A stretch of DNA of 64,000 nucleotides from Camelus bactrianus (Eukaryota; Chordata; Mammalia; Artiodactyla; Camelidae), in contig NC_133550.1 of NCBI RefSeq assembly GCF_048773025.1, positions 58,907,176 to 58,971,175 of the forward strand, in the 5' to 3' direction. The position numbers and the translations under genes were made by a program. The notes beneath the pieces were generated by a model. It did no database searches. It had not been told where the DNA came from and saw only the letters and a list, made by a program, of their open reading frames with translations. Shown here piece by piece: positions 58,713 to 64,000 of this stretch (position 1 is the stretch's first letter; each line of letters starts with the position of its first letter).

Positions 58713-58848
58713 GGTTTTTTTTTTAATTTTTTTTTGGCAGGAGGAAGTAATTGGGTTTATTTATTTTTAGAGGAGGTACTGGGGATTGAACCCAGGACCT
58801 TGTGCATGCTAAGTATGTACTCTACTGCTTGAGCTATACCCTCCCCTA
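58713..58848 (-). repeat. Camelid tRNA-derived SINE (Vic-1 type)
   Basis: The plus strand runs from a T-rich end to 'gagctataccctcccc'. On the minus strand it begins like tRNA-Ala: 'gggtatagctcaagcagtag' (A box), then 'ggttcaatccccagtacc' (B box), and an A-rich tail. The 9-bp duplication 'gaatgagag' flanks it at 58704-58712 and 58849-58857. About 136 bp, not far from consensus. It is a retroposon, not a tRNA gene. Confidence 0.88.
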
Positions 58849-58871
58849 GAATGAGAGTTTACAGGGTTGGG

Positions 58872-59040
58872 ATGAATGCTAATTCTACCTTGGCTCTGCT
58901 TCTTACCAGTGTTGTGGTGTTGCCCAAATCACTTAGCGTCTCTGAGCCTCAGTTTCCCAATCTATAAAATAGAGTGTATAGTCGCACCTTCCTCCCTGTG
59001 TTGTCGTAAGGCTCAAACATGCACAAAGTACCTGGAAGAG
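58872..59040 (+). repeat. MIR SINE
   Basis: 'accttggctctgcttcttac', 'gcccaaatcacttagcgtct' and 'ctgagcctcagtttcccaat' match MIR. Confidence 0.85.
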
Positions 59041-59910
59041 GAACTGACACTGAATTCCCCTGCTCGGTCGGGGTTGGCTAATATTAATTTCGTTAAACAA
59101 ACAAATTTTGCAGGCACCTGGCAGCAAAGACACCCTAATATGCTCAGTGTCCACTGTAATCTCACTTACTGTGTTTATTTTGTCTCTGGGCCAAGGTCAG
59201 TATTGACGGGCAAGGGGTTCAGGTGGCAGCAGCAGCAGCCACCTGGGGTCTTCAGACAGGGTCCTTCCCCAAGATGGCCGTGCCACACAGCCCTCAGCGG
59301 GGGTGGAGGGCAGGGCTCTGTCAAATGCACCTGGCGTGGAGTGTGTGGGCAGCAGAGTTTGCACAGCCTCGGTCCTGGCTGGGCGAGGTGAGCTGGCGGA
59401 TGTGGGCTCCCACACACACGTTGCCCAGGAGAGAAGCAGTCACTGGTGTCGGGATTTGCTAATTGCGCTGCCTCCTAGCACATTTTCACACAGTCCTGGA
59501 ACAGCTCTGGCAGTTAGCAAAGGATGCTTCCTGCCTCTCATTTTGTGGCGATTTTTCCCCCCAGGGACAAAGCCTGGCTCAGTTATGAGATCTGGTTTTC
59601 AGAAAAAGGCTCTTGGGCTGTGCCTGGTTTTCCAGCTGGGCTGCTCGCAGACTAGAAAGAAGATCAACTTGGCCAAATCCACCTGGCAGCCCAGGAGCTC
59701 AGGAGCGCTGCTCCTTCCATTTGAACACCAGTTTCTTCCACTAAACCTTCTCTTTCAAAGGTAAGACATGTTGATGATTTAGCTCATTCTATGCCAGAGA
59801 ACTCACAAAAATACCTGCACATCTTATAATCTAGCGTGTCTGCTACAGTATTTCTGCATCTATCTTCCAAGCATGGCTGTGTTTCACCTTGGGAAGGGAT
59901 AGCATTTGCA
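59041..59910. other. Unassigned GC-richer sequence
   Basis: No repeat recognised. Frames of up to 171 codons overlap on both strands. One of them starts inside the MIR before it, so it is not a gene. No CpG island is evident: CpG is sparse among many CCT, CAG and GGC words. Confidence 0.3.
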
Positions 59911-59914
59911 CAAG

Positions 59915-60075
59915 TGGATTTTCCTTCTTGGGGCTCAGACACCTTGTGTGTAAAATGTGGATAATACAGCCTATTCCTTCACAACGTGAAGATGAAAGGA
60001 GTTAAATTATGTAAATTACTTGATACTGCGCCTGGAGCATCGTAAGTTTTCATTAAATATCCCCGCTATTATTTC
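59915..60075 (+). repeat. MIR SINE fragment
   Basis: 'ttgtgtgtaaaatgtggata', 'atgaaaggagttaaattatg' and 'tgcgcctggagcatcgtaag' follow the MIR 3' half. Confidence 0.7.
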
Positions 60076-60825
60076 ATGTAACTTGTTGCAGAACAAATAA
60101 AGTCACATCTCTTTTAATAGTACAATTAATTTCTCAAGCTTCCTATATGCCCAGATTGCCGAGAAGCCCAGAGTTTCCTGCAGGGGGCCCTCTCCGTTGC
60201 TCCTGAATGGTCCGAGAATGCTTAATCAGCACAAAGGAAGCAGCCCGGTTTGCAGATGATTTGCAGAGAACTCGAGAATCTAGCCAGCAGGTGAGCCTCC
60301 ATTTTTCCCTGCTCTTGCTTCGTACAGGATTGACCTTGAAACCTGGACCCTCGTTGTCTCATGAGCCCGTGAATTGCTGCAGTGACGCCAATGCTGGTCC
60401 AGCAGTGGTTTTTCTAGGATATGTAGGTGGAGGGCAAGACAGTCTCCATCCCCAGTGGGATGCAGGTCTTTGGTCCAGGATGCCACCTCAGAACTCTCCT
60501 TCAGATATGGTGACCCTTGAACTGCAGACACTTCTACTGATCCTCGTGTGGGTTATAGCTGTTTAGTGTTAGCTTCGCTGGGGCCCATGCAATCATCAGA
60601 GAGGTCCTAATAACACTGAAACTTATAATGCTATCCATGGGCTCCTTAGCCTCCATGCAGATACGCTCTCCATCACCCACTGACTGGCTTGTATACTGCC
60701 ACTGATACTGTTCTTTATCTTTATATGCTATTTCCCCAACTAGAGCTCAAACATATTGGTATCTGAGAGGGAAAAAAGTAACAGGGTCAAGTTGAGGGAC
60801 TCAGAACACTGTGGAGAGGAACTGT
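60076..60825. other. Unassigned sequence
   Basis: No family recognised. A 119-codon frame (60207-60566, plus) has no known domain. A second, weaker CTCF-like match (12 of 14) is at 60177-60190. Confidence 0.3.
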
Positions 60826-60829
60826 GCAT

Positions 60830-61045
60830 ACTCAGAATCCAGACAGTTTGTGTTCTAATGTAGTTGCCTCCTGTGCACCCTTGGGCAATTTACTCAACCT
60901 CTCTGTGTCTCCATCCCTGCATCTGAAAATAGGGTTTCCAATGATAACTCATAGGCTTGTAGGGAGGATTAAATTTTTTGATACATGCAGAGCACTGAGA
61001 ACAATGCTTGGCAACTACAAAGCACTCCATAAAGGCAATCTATTA
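60830..61045 (+). repeat. MIR SINE (first of three in a row)
   Basis: 'cttgggcaatttactcaacc', 'tctgtgtctccatccctgca' and 'gagaacaatgcttggcaact' give a near full-length MIR. Confidence 0.85.
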
Positions 61046-61049
61046 GAAA

Positions 61050-61160
61050 TATGAGTCCTAGACCCATCACTACTTTGCTATGTGACCACGGGCAATTCAT
61101 TCAGTCCCTCCAACTTTGGCTTCCTGGTATGTAAAATGGAACAGATAGAGCTCCAGCCAC
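61050..61160 (+). repeat. MIR SINE (second of three)
   Basis: 'gctatgtgaccacgggcaat' and 'ggcttcctggtatgtaaaat' match the MIR core. Confidence 0.75.
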
Positions 61161-61161
61161 A

Positions 61162-61315
61162 TGCTGAGTCATAAGATCTGGTTTCCAGCCCAAATCTGCC
61201 CCTGATCAGCTCTGGATATTAACAAGTAATTCTGTTTTATTGTGTCTCAGTATTCTCACCTATAGAACAAGAGAGCAGGATCAGATCGTCTCTAGAATCC
61301 TGTTAGTCTAAAGAT
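61162..61315 (+). repeat. MIR SINE (third of three)
   Basis: 'ctggtttccagcccaaatct' and 'gtgtctcagtattctcacct' match the MIR body, more weakly than the two before. Confidence 0.5.
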
Positions 61316-61504
61316 AGATGTTTTTATTATCTCAATCTGTTGCTGAGTACAGCTTAATATCAATGATCCTTTAAACCCCTAATGTAGTTTTTATTGTTCA
61401 TATATAATTACAATTACTGCATGGGGTTGTATCAAATGGGAGTACACGTAAAGTCTCATTTGCTACTTACGAGCATCCTATAAGAGAATAATATTGGTGA
61501 GAAC

Positions 61505-61745
61505 CACTGACATTATTTCAGTGCTCACCATGTGCCAAGTTCTGTGTTAAAGACTGCACATGCCCTGCCTCCTTTAAGCTTCACACTGGCCTTGCGAGTT
61601 AGCTAGTATGTATCCTTACTCCCTGTTCTGATGAGGAAACCGAGGCTCAGAGGTTCAAGCCATATGGTCAGTGGTACACACCTAGCTAGTGATGGAGCTG
61701 GGGTTCAAGGATGAGCCTGTCTGACCCAAGAGGACACCACTGTTC
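61505..61745 (-). repeat. MIR SINE
   Basis: 'ctcaccatgtgccaagttct', 'gatgaggaaaccgaggctca' and 'gctggggttcaaggatgagc' give a full-length MIR in reverse. Confidence 0.9.
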
Positions 61746-61759
61746 TGCAGACGGTCAGT

Positions 61760-61880
61760 TATTAATGAACCTGGCTTTCCGAGGGAGACTCTGAGGCTCA
61801 GCCAGCAAATAATGTGCCCAAGTTCACTTGTAAGTTAGCGGCGCAGCAGAGACAAGAAGCCAGGCTTTTCCTTCCCTGTC
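61760..61880 (-). repeat. MIR SINE fragment
   Basis: 'gagactctgaggctcagcca' and 'aatgtgcccaagttcacttg' match the MIR core in reverse. Confidence 0.75.
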
Positions 61881-61930
61881 TGGAGTGTTCTACACCCTGC
61901 AGCCTCTCAAACCAGCTAGCTTGTGGAATC

Positions 61931-61964
61931 AATGAATACAAATGAGGGCTGATTTGTATTCATT
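61931..61964. other. Perfect inverted repeat, 13-bp arms
   Basis: 'aatgaatacaaat' and 'atttgtattcatt' flank the 8-base spacer 'gagggctg'. The arms carry ATGAATA and ATTTGT words, similar to POU and SOX-type half sites in mirrored order. Confidence 0.8.
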
Positions 61965-62288
61965 TTCCGCTAACCGGCAGATTTACACACTCTTGGCTGC
62001 ACACCTCCAACAAACACATTCTCGTGCATATACTGTCCGGGCTTCAGGGACCTGCCCTCTCTCTCTGACTCACTCTCTGGCCCTGGGAAACTAATATAAT
62101 CGCCCCCTCTGTGTGCTTATCAGAAACAGACTCCAAAGAGGGCCTCAGTCAGCACTGGTGGGGCAGTGACAGACGCTACTGCCTTCCCTAATAGGAAAAC
62201 CAAAGATGGAGGTCCCTGAGTGCAGATGACAGATCACTCAAGACAGAGCAAACCATGATAAATCCCAGGACCAGCAGCAGTTGTGTGA

Positions 62289-62300
62289 GGGGAATTCCCC
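62289..62300. promoter_or_regulatory. NF-kB-like palindrome
   Basis: 'ggggaattcccc' is a perfect 12-bp palindrome and fits the kB consensus GGGRNWYYCC in both directions. Sequence fit only. Confidence 0.35.
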
Positions 62301-62544
62301 AGGCTACTTAAATGTGGAATAATATAGCAATTAAGTAGTGCAGCATTGGGGGAGGGAGGGAGGAATTCCTGAGTTCCCTCTGTTTAACGTTTTTGCATTC
62401 ATGGAGTACCTGGCATTTTGGTCCCAGGTCTTAGGCAATATCCTTGAAGGAGAAACTCAAGTAGGAAGCTCTGTTCCGCTTGAAATAAGAGAATAAAGAT
62501 TTTATTGGAAAAATTAATAAATTCATTAATGAAAGATAAGTTAT

Positions 62545-62610
62545 CGAGCTGAAGGGCCAGATACAGGCTTAGCACGCAGTGTGAGTTCAATGGATATTTG
62601 TTGAATTAAT
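62545..62610 (+). mobile_element. L2 LINE 3' tip
   Basis: 'atacaggcttagcacgcagt' and 'caatggatatttgttgaatt' match the L2 terminus. Confidence 0.7.
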
Positions 62611-62654
62611 GCATCTCTTCTTTTAATCACGTAGCACCTACGTGGCTGCAGTAA

Positions 62655-62850
62655 TGCCGGGTTAAGTGATAGGATTTACAGTTTGGCAAGTCTGAATCCA
62701 AACTTTCAGGCTGCTGCCCACTCGTTCTACCAACCTAGAAGGTTTACTGTTGACTCTAATCCTCATTTTCTTTATGTGGACGTTTATTTGCAGCGTGTCT
62801 TTGAATATTAAGTGAAACCTATATAAAATAATTCAGTAAATACCAGGTCC
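62655..62850 (+). repeat. MIR SINE, weak
   Basis: 'aagtctgaatccaaactttc' and 'ctctaatcctcattttcttt', then 'taattcagtaaatacc', follow MIR loosely. Confidence 0.4.
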
Positions 62851-63670
62851 ATTTTGATAGATTTGAGCACTTCAACCACAGGAATGCAACTGGGAAGAGT
62901 TGCTTTAAGCTGTACGTATCCTTTGTTCATGCTTTCATTCAACAAACCTGTCTTTTGGGGAAGCAGGTCTGGCCTTCCCCTCAGACTGGAGGGAACGTGT
63001 AAGTCAGCTTTGAAGAGCAAGGTTCAACCTGAACACAGTGGACACAGTGTGACTGGGGAACGGTTCTAAGTTGGAAGCCTTGCATGTTCATGTAGTTGTC
63101 TTTTGGGGGCCAGAGAGCAAAGTCCTATCCCTACGCATGGGGTTGGGTTTCCCTGAAAGCAGGGGACAATCTGCCAATCTAATGAGAAGCTGTAGATCGT
63201 GGGGGTGGGAATGCGGATGCAGAAGGTGGTCCCTGATCTGGATGAGAATAGAACCTCTTCTTCCTTCTAACCACTGGGCACTTGGGGCTTCAGGACTGGG
63301 AATGGGGACATGCACAAGGTTGCTCTCATGGTGGAAAGAAAGGGTATCCGTGGTCCTTCGACTGTGACTATAGCCTGGAAGCTAGTCAAGGAGAAACCCA
63401 GTGAAAAGTTTCACAGGGCAGGTGTGCAAAGCCACATCTCAGAGGTATGAGTTCCACAATGTGCTAGTGTAGTTAATGTAAATATGAGTTTTGAGCTACT
63501 CATGTAAATGTGATGACAGTGTGCCTTCCCAGCTAGGAAGTCCAGGAAAGCTACCAACAGAGAGGCTACGTTCATTTTTACTTCATGGGCATTGAGAACT
63601 GCATTAACAGACTTAATTTCTGTAATCACACTGGCTTCTAGAAAGCTTGGAGGAAAATTTTTGACCAACT
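62851..63670. other. Unassigned sequence
   Basis: No repeat family and no supported gene. Overlapping frames of 70-98 codons lack domains. Confidence 0.3.
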
Positions 63671-63674
63671 CCAA

Positions 63675-63722
63675 TATTCATTGAAAAAATGTTGACTCAG
63701 TGCCTACTCTGAGCCAGATTTT
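63675..63722 (-). mobile_element. L2 LINE 3' tip
   Basis: 'tattcattgaaaaaatgttg' and 'cagtgcctactctgagccag' match the L2 end in reverse. Confidence 0.6.
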
Positions 63723-63914
63723 CAATGTCTGCTTCCTGGCTGCACTGTTCTTTTCCTCTCTTTTAAAATTTTGTTTCTAATTTATGCTATCTTGTCTTTT
63801 TTATGTTCTCTTGTAAGACGCCTGAAATTCTTTTTGAAACAAGGCAGGGTATAATTAAACACTGTGATACAACTGCCGAAGGAAGCTGACACCATCTTAA
63901 GACGCATTAATCAT

Positions 63915-64000
63915 CATTTCTTCCACTCAAAGAGTTTTACAATTTACAAATTGTAAAATTTGTTATTTCATCTGATTTGCATAGCAGCACTCTGAGGTAA
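63915..64000 (-). repeat. MIR SINE, cut by window end
   Basis: 'actcaaagagttttacaatt' and 'catagcagcactctgaggta' match the 3' half of MIR3/MIRc in reverse. A perfect palindrome with 11-bp arms lies at 63935-63958. The rest of the element would lie beyond the window. Confidence 0.6.

Larger units (their letters stand above)
61881..62540. other. Unassigned non-repetitive island with palindromic sites
   Basis: No repeat is seen. It holds a perfect inverted repeat (61931-61964), a GATA-like 'cttatcag' near 62117, and a perfect kB-like palindrome (62289-62300). This cluster makes it a candidate regulatory block, by inference only. Confidence 0.3.

Noticed and set aside
58770-58848. tRNA-Ala gene on the minus strand
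   Set aside because: The tRNA-like head continues into a SINE body with an A-rich tail and a target-site duplication, so it is a retroposon and not a functional tRNA gene.
58876-59391. 171-codon plus-strand open frame
   Set aside because: Its first third is MIR sequence (58872-59040), and the remainder overlaps minus-strand frames of similar size. There is no domain, and no splice or promoter context.
59200-59420. CpG island or promoter
   Set aside because: The stretch is GC-rich, but most GC is in CCT, CAG and GGC words with few CpG. No TATA, Inr or clustered GC boxes are convincing.
59303-59764. 153-codon plus-strand open frame
   Set aside because: No domain, shared with other frames in both directions, and no CpG island or start context to suggest a gene.

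Overview
This is mammalian nuclear DNA, most likely from a camelid (camel, alpaca or llama lineage). The best lineage marker is one short element at 58713-58848. Read on the minus strand, it has a tRNA-Ala-like head with A-box and B-box promoter sequences, and it matches what I remember of the camelid Vic-1 SINE. It still has a clean 9-bp target-site duplication. Two young L1 insertions (36033-36208 and 51465-52478) carry the 3' UTR type known from Cetartiodactyla. I saw no Alu, rodent B1/B2, carnivore tRNA-Lys SINE, pig PRE-1 or ruminant Bov-tA/BovB sequence. All family names come from memory of consensus sequences, not from a search.

I found no protein-coding exon, promoter, CpG island or functional RNA gene that I can support. 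The window looks intergenic or deep-intronic. The only recognisable protein remnants are decayed L1 ORF2 pieces (5.2-8.3 kb, 10-15 kb, 24-26 kb, 51.5-52.1 kb) and an L2 reverse-transcriptase remnant (1-1.1 kb).

Layout. 0-5 kb: old L2 and MIR fragments plus a hAT-like DNA element. 5.2-15.9 kb: a minus-strand block of ancient L1 cut twice by MaLR LTRs. 16-20 kb: L2 and MIR, including a 1.2-kb L2. 20.7-26.4 kb: nested and abutting L1s, one carrying a Tigger-type element. 26.4-34.1 kb: mostly unassigned sequence with a head-on pair of MaLR LTRs at 31.1-32.0 kb. 34.1-36.2 kb: old L1, then a small young L1 inside an L2. 36.5-43 kb: a MIR/L2 mosaic with unassigned islands. 44-46.4 kb: an inverted pair of LTR-like repeats. 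46.5-51.4 kb: MIR, L2, MER5A and a candidate conserved island. 51.4-53.5 kb: one L2 split by a young L1, a hAT element and a MaLR LTR. 53.5-64 kb: MIR-rich sequence with unassigned islands and the camelid SINE.

Most repeats are old (L2, MIR, MaLR, L1M, hAT-Charlie), and only three short insertions look lineage-specific. The main points of interest are the nested-insertion record, two dispersed repeats that occur twice in the window, and some short palindromic or motif-rich sites in sequence that does not look like a repeat. I did not find a new biological system.
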